Assembly: GCA_019120335.1 (NCBI GenBank)
Contig: DWVH01000025.1
Coordinates: forward strand, 1 to 64,000
Direction: 5' to 3'
Source of the DNA: Candidatus Enterococcus stercoripullorum
Lineage (GTDB): Bacteria; Bacillota; Bacilli; Lactobacillales; Enterococcaceae
Length of the DNA: 64,000 bases
Every line of letters begins with the position of its first letter. Position 1 is the stretch's first letter. The notes under the pieces were generated by a model. It had not been told where the DNA came from, searched no databases, and saw only the letters and a list, made by a program, of their open reading frames with translations. Shown here one piece after another: positions 17,470 through 29,106 of this stretch. Made by a program: the position numbers and the translations under genes.

Positions 17470-17907
17470 TTTCTTTACTATATTTCGTATTAGAGATATT
17501 AACCAATTTTCACTAATCTCATATTCTTCAAAATTCTTTATTGTCAGAGCGTCTCTAATTTGACGTTTTCTATTAGGAATAATCAGAAAAGGAAGTTGAT
17601 TTAGTGAAAACCATCTTAAGTCACGTGTCTCCAATGTTGTTCTCTTCAATTCACCGTTGATAATATGACTCTTGAAAAGATGTTGGCAATCGTTTCTAGT
17701 TTTATCTATATATCGGGCAAATTCATAGTCAATCTGAACTTCATACCCTGTTTCCTCATACATCTCTCTTATTGCTGCTTGAGTAGGAAGTTCATCTAAT
17801 TCAACTACACCACCAGGTAAGTCCCATAATGGAAAGTCCCGTCGTTTCACTAGCAAAACTTTCTGATTTACAATGACCACATTAAAGGCACCATGACTAT
17901 ATTTCAT
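17467..17907 (-). CDS. NUDIX hydrolase
   Basis: A protein of about 146 residues with a complete Nudix box, GGVVELDELPTQAAIREMYE followed by ETGY (about residues 32-55 of this start). It would hydrolyse a nucleoside diphosphate linked to another moiety; the substrate cannot be told from the sequence. ATG 17907 follows AAGGAAGA and lies 1 nt after the stop of the alpha-glucosidase gene, so the two are translationally coupled. It is therefore the last gene of the maltodextrin operon, an unusual partner. Confidence 0.88.
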   Translation of the reverse strand: MKYSHGAFNVVIVNQKVLLVKRRDFPLWDLPGGVVELDELPTQAAIREMYEETGYEVQIDYEFARYIDKTRNDCQHLFKSHIINGELKRTTLETRDLRWFSLNQLPFLIIPNRKRQIRDALTIKNFEEYEISENWLISLIRNIVKK

Positions 17908-17908
17908 T

Positions 17909-19546
17909 TTATCTTCCTTGTCTATTCGGTAACTCAAAAATCATCGCTGCAAATGGCGCAAGTGTCATGCGTTTTTGCAATTTCGGCTCATCGATATTTG
18001 TTAGTAAAACTTTTGCCGTTGGTTGTACCACACGGTTTGGCAAATCTACCACAACTTCTTGATCACTTAAATTCACTAAAACCAAAGCACTTTGCTCAGC
18101 CGTATTTCTTGTATAAGCAATGACTTGTGGATGACCCGCTAAGTGCAACTCATAATTACCATCGACAAATAGCGGTGTTTTGCGCAACTGAATCGCTTGT
18201 TTATAGAAATTTAATAAGGAATCTGGACGCTCTTCTTGCTCAGCTACATTGATTTCCTGATAGTTTGGATTGACCGCTAACCATGAAGTTGCTTGGGTAA
18301 AGCCAGCTTCGGTACTTGCTTGCCATTGCATCGGTGTCCGGGAATGATCTCTGGTCCAATGACAAATTTGTTGTAATGCTTCAGATGGTTCTACACCTTG
18401 TTTCAACAATTCTTGATAATGGCTATAACTATCTTTAGCATCTAATTGTTCTACTGATGTAAATGGGAAATTCGTCATACCGATTTCCTGTCCTTGATAG
18501 ATAAACGGTGTCCCTTTCATAAATAGAAAAGCCGTTGCGATTGCTTTAGCCGACTGTTCGCTTTCATTACCCAAAATCGAATTGATGCGAGGATTATCAT
18601 GATTTTCGACATAGAGTGCATTCCAACCATTCGCATTCAAATCTTTTTGCCAACGACTGACAACTTTCTTCCATCCGAGCACATTGATACGCTCATGACC
18701 AGGTTGGCCTTCTCTGACTTGATGTTCTAATTCAAAAATCATATCTAGATAGCCTTCTCGATTGGTCCATTTCACCGCTTTTTTGCTCGTCACACCACTT
18801 GCTTCACCTATCGTTACAATCGGATATTCGTCAAAAATTTCCTTCAAATCTTGCATATACTCATCAATTCCCGCCACATTCATAAACGGCGCCCATGGAT
18901 TATCGGTAATTTTGAAGTCCCATGGCTCTTTTTGGATATGACTAATCGCATCTAAACGGAAGCCATCAATGCCTAAATCTAGCCACCAGCGAATCATTTG
19001 ATAGATTTCTTCACGGACCTTAGGATTTTTCCAATTTAAATCAGGTTGTTCAGGCGCGAAAATGTGGAAATAGGCTTGTTTTGATTTTTCATCATAATGC
19101 CACGTAGAGCCACCAAAGAAACTTTGCCAGTCATTCGGCATTCGATCCGGTGTTGCATCTGCCCATAAGTAATAATCACGATAAGGATTGTCCTTGCCTT
19201 TTAGCGCTTCTTGAAACCATGGATGCTGATCACTCGTATGATTAACGACCAGATCCATCACAATCTTCAAGCCTAAATCATGTGCTTTTGTCAGTAATTC
19301 CTTAAAATCCTCCATCGTGCCAAAATCAGGATGAATGGCTTGATAATCGGAAATATCATAACCATTATCCACATTAGGAGAAGCATAAATTGGATTAATC
19401 CAGATAAAATCGACTCCTAAATCTTTAATATAAGGCAATTTTGCGATGATTCCTTGCAAATCACCAATACCATCATTATTGCTATCATAAAAACTGCGCG
19501 GATAGATTTGATAACCTATCGCAGTTTCCCACCATTTTCTTTCCAT
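17909..19546 (-). CDS. GH13 alpha-glucosidase (intracellular)
   Basis: A GH13 exo-glucosidase of 545 residues without a signal peptide. Conserved regions visible: DLVVNHTSD (98-106), QPDLNW (167-172, typical of the oligo-1,6-glucosidase/alpha-glucosidase subfamily), nucleophile Asp199 in GFRLDAISH, acid/base Glu in IGEASGV and ENHDNPR. The residue after the nucleophile is Ala200. In characterised relatives Val there goes with alpha-1,6 and Thr with alpha-1,4 preference, so an alpha-1,4 role is plausible but not certain. It starts 1 nt after the stop of the neighbouring GH13 gene, with GGAGG inside that gene's end. Expected to release glucose from maltose or maltotriose. Confidence 0.88.
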   Translation of the reverse strand: MERKWWETAIGYQIYPRSFYDSNNDGIGDLQGIIAKLPYIKDLGVDFIWINPIYASPNVDNGYDISDYQAIHPDFGTMEDFKELLTKAHDLGLKIVMDLVVNHTSDQHPWFQEALKGKDNPYRDYYLWADATPDRMPNDWQSFFGGSTWHYDEKSKQAYFHIFAPEQPDLNWKNPKVREEIYQMIRWWLDLGIDGFRLDAISHIQKEPWDFKITDNPWAPFMNVAGIDEYMQDLKEIFDEYPIVTIGEASGVTSKKAVKWTNREGYLDMIFELEHQVREGQPGHERINVLGWKKVVSRWQKDLNANGWNALYVENHDNPRINSILGNESEQSAKAIATAFLFMKGTPFIYQGQEIGMTNFPFTSVEQLDAKDSYSHYQELLKQGVEPSEALQQICHWTRDHSRTPMQWQASTEAGFTQATSWLAVNPNYQEINVAEQEERPDSLLNFYKQAIQLRKTPLFVDGNYELHLAGHPQVIAYTRNTAEQSALVLVNLSDQEVVVDLPNRVVQPTAKVLLTNIDEPKLQKRMTLAPFAAMIFELPNRQGR

Positions 19547-19547
19547 A

Positions 19548-22942
<3,395 letters not shown>

Positions 22943-22984
22943 AAATACAATCTCTCCTTTTATTTAAATATTTGTTTCGCCCCT

Positions 22985-23035
22985 ATTATTACACAAACCG
23001 AAAACGCAATCAAGAAAAAATCAGCAATCGGTTGC
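22985..23035 (-). promoter_or_regulatory. Promoter and MalR-like operator of the amylase operon
   Basis: On the minus strand TTGATT (23013-23008) and AATAAT (22990-22985) are 17 nt apart. GCAACCGATTGC, a LacI-family-type palindrome, lies directly upstream (23035-23024). The 22943-23253 gap holds this and the divergent promoter; the AT-rich middle (23040-23180) shows nothing else clear. Confidence 0.6.
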
Positions 23036-23182
23036 ACTTTATCGTAAATCTGTTTTGTTAATCAGTCAGAAATCCTTTTAAAACCAATCATTTACCTTTG
23101 TTTTAACCATTTGTATTTAAAATTTGTGTTTATAAAATTCCCTTATCTTTTTCATATTTTAAAAAAATTACGAAAAAAACAT

Positions 23183-23211
23183 TTGACAAAAGACGCAAAC
23201 GATTGCATAAT
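23183..23211 (+). promoter_or_regulatory. Promoter of the maltodextrin ABC operon with operator in the spacer
   Basis: Consensus TTGACA (23183-23188) and CATAAT (23206-23211) are 17 nt apart. GCAAACGATTGC (23195-23206), close to the MalR/CcpA-type palindrome, fills the spacer, so a bound repressor would occlude RNA polymerase. Confidence 0.75.
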
Positions 23212-23253
23212 AAACATGTAATTATTTTTCTCAAATAAATGGAGGTCTTGAGA

Positions 23254-24507
23254 ATGAAAACTAACTTCAAAAAATTTGCTCTAGGAACAGTAGCCTTAGG
23301 AGCCAGCGTATTACTACTTGCCGGATGCGGAAATTCAAGCAAGAATGAAAGCGCTACGAATGACAAAAAAGCTGACAGTTCGAAAGTAGAAGGTCACATT
23401 AAATTATGGATTGATACCGAACAAAAAGCTACTTTCAACAAAATCGTTAAAGACTTTGAAAAGGAATATCCTGATGTAAAAGTAGATGTCAAAGTCGGTT
23501 CTTCTGCTGATGCGAAAAAAGATGTTTCTAAAGACCCTGAAAAAGCAGCCGATGTCTTTATGTTACCACATGACCAAGTCGGACAAATGGCTGAAGCAGG
23601 TCTATTATACAAGAATACAAAATTCGCAGATGAAGTGAAGAAAAACAATATTGATTCTGCTATTGAAGGGGCATCTTGGAAAGGCGAATTATACGCTTAC
23701 CCATATGGAGTAGAAACTCAAGTCCTTTACTACAATAAATCTGTTTTATCTGAGGAAGATGTGAAAACTTGGACAGGAATCACAACGAAAGGTAAATTAG
23801 GTACCAACTTTGGTGATAATGGTGCCAACTACATCTTCGCCCCATTATTTATGAGTAATGGCGATGTATTATTTGGTAAAAACGGTGAAGATCTAAAAGG
23901 TACTGACTTCAACAATGAAAAAGGTGTGCAAGTTCTTGACTGGATTGCCAAACAAAAATCAAATCCAGGGGTTGTTCAATCAAGTACAACAGCCATCGCA
24001 AAACTTACTTCTGGTGAAACAAGTGCTTACCTTTCTGGACCATGGGATAAAGTTGCTGTCAAGAAAGGTTTAGGCGACAAGATGGGCGTAGCTGCTTATC
24101 CAACTGTTGACTTTGGTAACGGCGAAGTACCTATGAAAGCCTTCTTAGGTGTGAAATTATTTGCGGTTAACCAACAAACAAAACATCCACTAGCTGCGAT
24201 GGCTTTAGCAAACTACATCAGTGGTGAAAAAGCACAACTTGAATTATTCAAGAATCATGGTATCATCCCATCTAACAAAGCGGCTCAAGAATCTGAAGCA
24301 GTTCAAAATGATGATGTCGCAAAAGCTGTTTTAGCAATGTCTGATGAAGCTCACTCAGTTGTTATGCCTAAATTACCTGAAATGGTATCATTCTGGCCTG
24401 CAATGGATGCTTTAATCAACGATACTTACAAAGGTAAAATTACACCTGATCAATATCAAGCTAAATTAGATAAATTCGTTGAAGATATCTCTAAACAAGC
24501 GAAATAA
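23254..24507 (+). CDS. mdxE: Maltodextrin-binding lipoprotein of ABC importer
   Basis: The extracellular solute-binding protein (417 residues) has a lipoprotein signal: KKFALG, a hydrophobic core, and lipobox LLAGC (Cys near residue 24), then a Ser/Asn/Lys-rich linker. The mature part has MalE-like landmarks (LWIDTEQKATFNKI, VFMLPHDQVGQMAEAGLL, YAYPYGVETQVLYYN, AYLSGPWD). ATG 23254 follows GGAGG; the frame extends five codons upstream over that site. It is the first gene of mdxE-F-G, with a strong hairpin between it and the permease gene, consistent with higher expression of the binding protein. Confidence 0.93.
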   Translation: MKTNFKKFALGTVALGASVLLLAGCGNSSKNESATNDKKADSSKVEGHIKLWIDTEQKATFNKIVKDFEKEYPDVKVDVKVGSSADAKKDVSKDPEKAADVFMLPHDQVGQMAEAGLLYKNTKFADEVKKNNIDSAIEGASWKGELYAYPYGVETQVLYYNKSVLSEEDVKTWTGITTKGKLGTNFGDNGANYIFAPLFMSNGDVLFGKNGEDLKGTDFNNEKGVQVLDWIAKQKSNPGVVQSSTTAIAKLTSGETSAYLSGPWDKVAVKKGLGDKMGVAAYPTVDFGNGEVPMKAFLGVKLFAVNQQTKHPLAAMALANYISGEKAQLELFKNHGIIPSNKAAQESEAVQNDDVAKAVLAMSDEAHSVVMPKLPEMVSFWPAMDALINDTYKGKITPDQYQAKLDKFVEDISKQAK

Positions 24508-24519
24508 TTGAACTTACTA

Positions 24520-24552
24520 ATGTTATCTGTGGGGATTTCCTGCAGATAACAT
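24520..24552 (+). terminator. Intercistronic hairpin after mdxE
   Basis: ATGTTATCTG (24520-24529) pairs perfectly with CAGATAACAT (24543-24552). Only TTTC follows, so it is likely a partial terminator or an mRNA-stabilising 3' hairpin rather than a full stop. Confidence 0.7.
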
Positions 24553-24584
24553 TTCATTATATCTTATGAAAAGGCGTGAATCTT

Positions 24585-25937
24585 ATGTCTCAAAAAATGC
24601 TTTCTCACCCTAAAAAAATGACTTTTAGAGAACTATTTAAAAAGGGCGATTTACCAACTAAACTATCTTTTCTATTTATGGGAACGGCTAATTTATGTAA
24701 CAAGCAAATTCCAAAAGGCTTACTCTTCTTAGGTTCAGAAATTCTTTTCTTCTTTTGGTTAATTCGTAATGGAGTGACCGCTCTAGCAATGTTACAAACA
24801 CTTGGTACGAAAAAACAAGGATTAGTCTATAATGAAGATTTAGGTATTGAAGTCTTACAAAAAGGCGACAACTCCATGTTAATCTTGCTATTCGGTATCG
24901 CAGCCATCTTAACTTGTGCGATGATGATTTATCTTTACATCGTCAACTTAAAGAGCGCACGCAAACTTTATGAATTAAAACAAGAGAACAAACCTATTTC
25001 TACCACTCGTGATGATTTAAGATCTTTACTCAACGAACGCTTCCACGCAACTTTGATGACCATTCCTTTACTTGGTGTGCTATTATTTACCATTTTACCG
25101 TTGTTATACATGATTTCGATTGCGTTTACGAACTATGATCACAATCATCTCCCACCAAAACAACTCTTTACTTGGGTGGCATTCAAAAACTTCGGTAATG
25201 TCATTACTGGAGATATGGCTTCTACTTTCTTCCCAGTATTAGTATGGACCTTGATTTGGGCGGTTATGGCAACTGTCACTTGTTTCATCTTTGGCGTGAT
25301 TCTTGCCTTATTAATCAACACCAAAGGCATCAAAGGAAAGAAAATTTGGCGTACCCTATTCGTCTTAACGATGGCCGTCCCTCAATTCGTTTCCTTATTG
25401 ATTATGCGTAACCTTTTAAACGATGCAGGTCCAATCAACTCAACTTTGATGAATTTAGGTTGGATTAAATCCGCACTTCCATTTTTAACCGATCCAACTT
25501 GGGCAAAATTCTCAATTATCTTTGTCAATATGTGGATTGGGATTCCGGTAACCATGATTATCACTACTGGTATTTTACAAAACTTACCAACTGACCAAAT
25601 CGAAGCGGCTCGCATTGATGGTGCAAATAGTTTCCAAATCTTTAGAAGCATCACATTCCCACAAATTTTATTTGTTATGATGCCTTCATTGATTCAACAA
25701 TTAGTCGGCAATATCAATAACTTCAACGTCATCTACCTATTAACTGGTGGTGGCCCATCTAACTCAGATTTCTATGGTGCCGGTAGTACAGACTTGCTCG
25801 TTACCTGGTTATATAAATTAACCGTAGATACAATGGACTACAACTTAGCTTCTGTTATCGGTATTTTAATCTTTATTCTTTCAGCTGTCTTTAGTTTAGC
25901 AGCCTACACTAGAACAAATTCATTTAAGGAGGGCTAA
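24585..25937 (+). CDS. mdxF: Maltodextrin ABC transporter permease (MalF type)
   Basis: A 450-residue membrane permease, with an N-terminal extension containing two or three hydrophobic segments before the six-helix core, as in MalF/MdxF. The ATPase-docking EAA loop is seen as EAARIDGANSFQIFRSITFP (about 345-364). ATG 24585 is used because AAAGG is 10 nt upstream; a GTG three codons earlier overlaps poorly with it. The following permease starts 5 nt after its stop. No ATPase gene follows. Confidence 0.93.
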   Translation: MSQKMLSHPKKMTFRELFKKGDLPTKLSFLFMGTANLCNKQIPKGLLFLGSEILFFFWLIRNGVTALAMLQTLGTKKQGLVYNEDLGIEVLQKGDNSMLILLFGIAAILTCAMMIYLYIVNLKSARKLYELKQENKPISTTRDDLRSLLNERFHATLMTIPLLGVLLFTILPLLYMISIAFTNYDHNHLPPKQLFTWVAFKNFGNVITGDMASTFFPVLVWTLIWAVMATVTCFIFGVILALLINTKGIKGKKIWRTLFVLTMAVPQFVSLLIMRNLLNDAGPINSTLMNLGWIKSALPFLTDPTWAKFSIIFVNMWIGIPVTMIITTGILQNLPTDQIEAARIDGANSFQIFRSITFPQILFVMMPSLIQQLVGNINNFNVIYLLTGGGPSNSDFYGAGSTDLLVTWLYKLTVDTMDYNLASVIGILIFILSAVFSLAAYTRTNSFKEG

Positions 25938-25942
25938 ACAAT

Positions 25943-26794
25943 ATGAATTATCGTGCAAAACGCAAATTAAATCTAACTTTAGTCTATGTCATCCTTGCTA
26001 TTTTGGCCTGTATCTGGGTCTTTCCAATAATCTGGATTGTCTTAACAAGTTTTCGTGCTGAAGGTGGCGCATTCGTCCCTTACATCATTCCAAAACAATT
26101 CACACTTGATAATTATGCCAAACTACTGACCAATCCAAATGGTACCTATCCCTTCGTTCGTTGGTTTATGAACACTTTAATCGTTGCTATCTGTAGTTGT
26201 TTATTATCAACATTTATTACGATTGCGATGGCTTATGCATTATCAAGATTACGTTTCAAAATGCGTAAACCATTCTTAAAAGTTGCTTTAGTATTAAACA
26301 TGTTCCCTGGCTTTATGAGTATGATTGCTGTTTACTACATCTTAAAAGCCATGAACTTAACAGAAAGCTTAGTAGCCCTAGTCATCGTCTACTCATCCGG
26401 TGCCGCACTTGGCTTTTACATCGCCAAAGGCTTCTTTGATACCATTCCAATGACTTTGGATGAATCGGCTATGATTGACGGCGCAAACAAATGGCAAATC
26501 TTTACTCAAATTACTTTGCCATTATCTAAACCAATTATCGTTTATACTTCCTTGATGGCTTTCATGGGACCTTGGATGGACTTCATCTTTGCCAAAGTCA
26601 TCATGGGCGATAAAGTTGAAAACTATACCGTTGCAATTGGTCTTTACTCAATGATGACCAAGACAACTGCCAATTCGTTATTCATGTCCTTTACCGCTGG
26701 ATGTGTGATGATTGCCATTCCAATTACCATCCTATTCATCTATATGCAAAAATTCTATGTGGAAGGTATCACAGCAGGTTCAGTCAAAGGATAA
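25943..26794 (+). CDS. mdxG: Maltodextrin ABC transporter permease (MalG type)
   Basis: The second permease subunit has 283 residues and six predicted membrane segments. Its EAA-type loop reads DESAMIDGANKWQIFTQITL (about 174-193). GGAGGG precedes the ATG, inside the end of mdxF. It is the last gene of the importer operon, closed by a 17-bp-stem terminator. The energising ATPase must be encoded elsewhere. Confidence 0.93.
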   Translation: MNYRAKRKLNLTLVYVILAILACIWVFPIIWIVLTSFRAEGGAFVPYIIPKQFTLDNYAKLLTNPNGTYPFVRWFMNTLIVAICSCLLSTFITIAMAYALSRLRFKMRKPFLKVALVLNMFPGFMSMIAVYYILKAMNLTESLVALVIVYSSGAALGFYIAKGFFDTIPMTLDESAMIDGANKWQIFTQITLPLSKPIIVYTSLMAFMGPWMDFIFAKVIMGDKVENYTVAIGLYSMMTKTTANSLFMSFTAGCVMIAIPITILFIYMQKFYVEGITAGSVKG

Positions 26795-26830
26795 AAATCT
26801 TGAGACTTGTCTACTAGTCTCACCTATCGA

Positions 26831-26875
26831 AAAATCGGAGTCATCTTTCATACACTGAAGATGACTCCGATTTTA
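26831..26875 (+). terminator. Terminator of mdxEFG
   Basis: A perfect 17-bp stem (26831-26847 with 26858-26874, arms AAAATCGGAGTCATCTT and complement) ends in TTTTA. Because the arms begin and end with A/T runs it can act in both directions. A smaller TGAGACT/AGTCTCA hairpin (26801-26822) precedes it. Confidence 0.85.
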
Positions 26876-26878
26876 TGT

Positions 26879-27139
26879 TTAGCTATTTTTTTTATTCAGG
26901 GTCTCAAAAGATTCATCGAGACCGATAGAAACACCGTCTGCTTCCATTTCTTTCTCAGATTCGTAGATTGCCTGGTCGATTCGCTTGTTTTTTACAAATT
27001 TATCATATAATTCACTGCTCATTACCACCAGATCACTGTAACCATTTTTGGTAATAAAAATCGGTTCCTGTATCTTTTGAGTCATATCAAATAACTTACT
27101 GATATTAGAAAAATCTTCACTTGGTATGATAACTGGCAT
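26879..27139 (-). CDS. Phd/YefM family antitoxin, without an adjacent toxin
   Basis: The 86-residue protein has the Phd/YefM layout: an N-terminal DNA-binding domain (MPVIIPSEDFSNISKLFDMT, then EPIFITKNGYSDLVVMSSELYD, about 26-47) and an acidic, flexible C-terminal tail (EKEMEADG) that would wrap a toxin. Antitoxins of this type both neutralise a RelE/YoeB-like toxin and repress their own operon. The next 84 nt end in the mdxG gene, leaving no room for the usual downstream toxin, and none is upstream. The start follows AAAGGA by 9 nt. Confidence 0.82.
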   Translation of the reverse strand: MPVIIPSEDFSNISKLFDMTQKIQEPIFITKNGYSDLVVMSSELYDKFVKNKRIDQAIYESEKEMEADGVSIGLDESFETLNKKNS

Positions 27140-27297
27140 ACTATCAAATCCTTTCTTATCATAATTATGTCAGAATGTATCCCGATTATTTACCTTTTTG
27201 TCTTACCATCTGATTTCCTCATTCTAGCATAAGTTTAAACAAAAAAATTCTCAAAAAATCTGTTTCATTTTTACTCAAACTTAGAAAAGGGTTTTAC

Positions 27298-27351
27298 TTG
27301 CTTTTTTTAAGAAATAAGTGTACCATGTAATTAGTTTTAGGTGTACCTAAA
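27298..27351 (+). promoter_or_regulatory. mntH promoter with MntR/DtxR-type operator
   Basis: TTGCTT (27298-27303) and TACCAT (27321-27326) are 17 nt apart. Just downstream, at the expected transcription start, is TTTAGGT-GT-ACCTAAA (27336-27351), a palindrome with perfect 7-bp arms resembling manganese/iron-dependent DtxR-family sites. The rest of 27140-27297 shows nothing recognisable. Confidence 0.7.
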
Positions 27352-27385
27352 CTTTTAACATTTTACTAGAATATGAGGTGCTTTC

Positions 27386-28747
27386 ATGAATGAAACAACA
27401 CATAAAACGCCAATTATTACACATACACATTCCAAAAGCTTAGAAGAAATCAATGGAACGGTTGAAATTCCTAAAACAAAAAACTTTTGGCGTAATTTAC
27501 TAGCTTTCTCCGGTCCTGGAGCTTTAGTAGCAGTTGGATATATGGACCCCGGCAACTGGATTACTTCCATTGGCGGCGGGGCAAAATATGGCTATCTCCT
27601 ACTATCCGTTGTCTTTTTATCAAGTTTGATTGCGATGTTGCTCCAATATATGGCGGCCAAACTTGGCATTGTCACCCACATGGATTTGGCACAGGCGACA
27701 CGGAAATACACCGGAAAAAAATTAGGAATCTTGCTTTGGATTATTACTGAATTGGCGGTCATGGCCACTGATATTGCCGAGATTATCGGAAGTGCGATTG
27801 CTTTAAATCTATTGTTTGGCATTCCACTCACCTATGGGGTCTTGCTCACTGTCTTTGATGTCTTTTTACTATTGCTCTTGATGAAATTAGGCTTTAGAAA
27901 AATCGAGGCCATCGTGATGACCTTAATCTTAGTCATTTTAGGCGTATTCTTATATGAAGTCTTCCAAGCCGATCCAGTTGTCCAACAAGTTTTCGGCGGC
28001 TTTATCCCTCAAAAACGGATATTACATCATGGAGAATTAACCATGGCATTAGGGATTGTCGGCGCTACTGTAATGCCGCATAATTTATACTTAGGGTCAT
28101 CCATTTCACAGACTAGAAAATACAACCGGCAAAGTAAAGAAGATATTGCCTTGGCTGTCCGTTTTGCGACTTGGGATTCGAATTTGCAACTCTCTCTCGC
28201 CTTTTTAGTCAACTGTCTATTGCTAATTTTAGGTAGTGCGCTGTTCTTCGGTCATCAAGGAGATTTAGGAACTTTTACTGCTCTATATGATGCCCTAAAA
28301 GATCCGAATATTGCTGGAAAAGTTGCTAGTCCGGTATTAAGTGTTCTATTCGCCGTTGCACTACTAGCTTCCGGTCAAAACTCGACCATTACCGGTACTT
28401 TAGCTGGACAAATCGTGATGGAAGGATTCATCCATATTAAATTACCACCATGGATTCGTCGCTTAATCACACGACTATTATCTGTACTACCAGTCATACT
28501 CTGTGCTATTTTCTTTGGAGATAATGAAGGAACGCTGGATCAATTGTTGATTTATTCGCAAGTCTTTCTAAGTATCGCTTTACCAGTTTCAATGATTCCA
28601 CTCGTTTACTTTACGAGTTCGGAAAAAATCATGGGCAAACAATTTAAAAACAAGCCAATTATCAGTATTTTAGGTTGGATAAGTACAGCGGTATTAACCG
28701 TTCTAAACATTCAGCTTATCATCTCAACCATTCAAGAACTATTTTAA
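27386..28747 (+). CDS. mntH: Nramp family Mn2+/divalent metal transporter
   Basis: MntH is a proton-coupled manganese importer of the cytoplasmic membrane. The 453-residue protein has about 11 hydrophobic segments, the helix-1 metal motif DPGNW (about 55-59) and the helix-6 motif MPHNLYLGS (about 229-237), including the metal-binding Asp, Asn and Met/His positions. The N-terminal ~35 residues are hydrophilic. GAGGTG lies 6 nt before the ATG. The upstream MntR-type palindrome suggests manganese repression. It is monocistronic with a strong terminator. Confidence 0.95.
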   Translation: MNETTHKTPIITHTHSKSLEEINGTVEIPKTKNFWRNLLAFSGPGALVAVGYMDPGNWITSIGGGAKYGYLLLSVVFLSSLIAMLLQYMAAKLGIVTHMDLAQATRKYTGKKLGILLWIITELAVMATDIAEIIGSAIALNLLFGIPLTYGVLLTVFDVFLLLLLMKLGFRKIEAIVMTLILVILGVFLYEVFQADPVVQQVFGGFIPQKRILHHGELTMALGIVGATVMPHNLYLGSSISQTRKYNRQSKEDIALAVRFATWDSNLQLSLAFLVNCLLLILGSALFFGHQGDLGTFTALYDALKDPNIAGKVASPVLSVLFAVALLASGQNSTITGTLAGQIVMEGFIHIKLPPWIRRLITRLLSVLPVILCAIFFGDNEGTLDQLLIYSQVFLSIALPVSMIPLVYFTSSEKIMGKQFKNKPIISILGWISTAVLTVLNIQLIISTIQELF

Positions 28748-28783
28748 AAAAAGCATGTGCCGTTTTTTGGCACATGCTTTTTT
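28747..28783 (+). terminator. Terminator of mntH
   Basis: AAAAAAGCATGTGCC (28747-28761) pairs perfectly with GGCACATGCTTTTTT (28769-28783), a textbook hairpin that begins at the stop codon. Confidence 0.92.
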
Positions 28784-28813
28784 AGATTAAATATATTTAA
28801 ATTCTTCTTTCAT

Positions 28814-28963
28814 TCATTCAAACAACGTATAATCTACTTCTGATAAAGTTTCTCGCTTTAAACGATGAACAACCACTTTGATTGCAAATATGAAAAAAGC
28901 TGTATCGTTTTCCAACACATAATTACAAAAATCCGTAATGATATGTAAAGCGCAAAAATAAAG
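28814..28963 (-). pseudogene. Possible remnant of a coding sequence
   Basis: In the 359-bp gap between mntH and the serine operon one minus-strand frame reads protein-like: it ends in ...HRLKRETLSEVDYTLFE before TGA (28816-28814) and can be read upstream to a stop near 28963. There is no ATG or ribosome site; a GTG at 28918 would give 34 residues. I do not recognise the sequence. It may be the tail of a decayed gene or chance. The rest of the gap (28964-29054) shows nothing. Confidence 0.3.
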
Positions 28964-29054
28964 TTATTAGAGCAAATTATTCAATAAATCTTACTCATCC
29001 TTGAAAAATCCTCGTTTTATGCAGATTTCCCCCTTCATCCTTTACAATTCCAGC

Positions 29055-29102
29055 ACAAAAATACTGCAAATAATTACGAAAAACTGTAACTATTTGCAGT
29101 AT
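29055..29102 (-). terminator. Terminator of serC-serA-DUF1015
   Basis: ATACTGCAAATA-TTAC and GTAAC-TATTTGCAGTAT (29061-29102) form a stem of about 16 bp. TTTTTG follows on the minus strand, 4 nt after the operon's last stop. Confidence 0.85.
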
Positions 29103-29106
29103 CAGT

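Noticed and set aside
26807-27010. Plus-strand reading frame opposite the antitoxin gene, considered as the missing toxin
   Set aside because: It is the complement of the mdxG terminator and the antitoxin coding region, lacks a ribosome site and shows no toxin motif.
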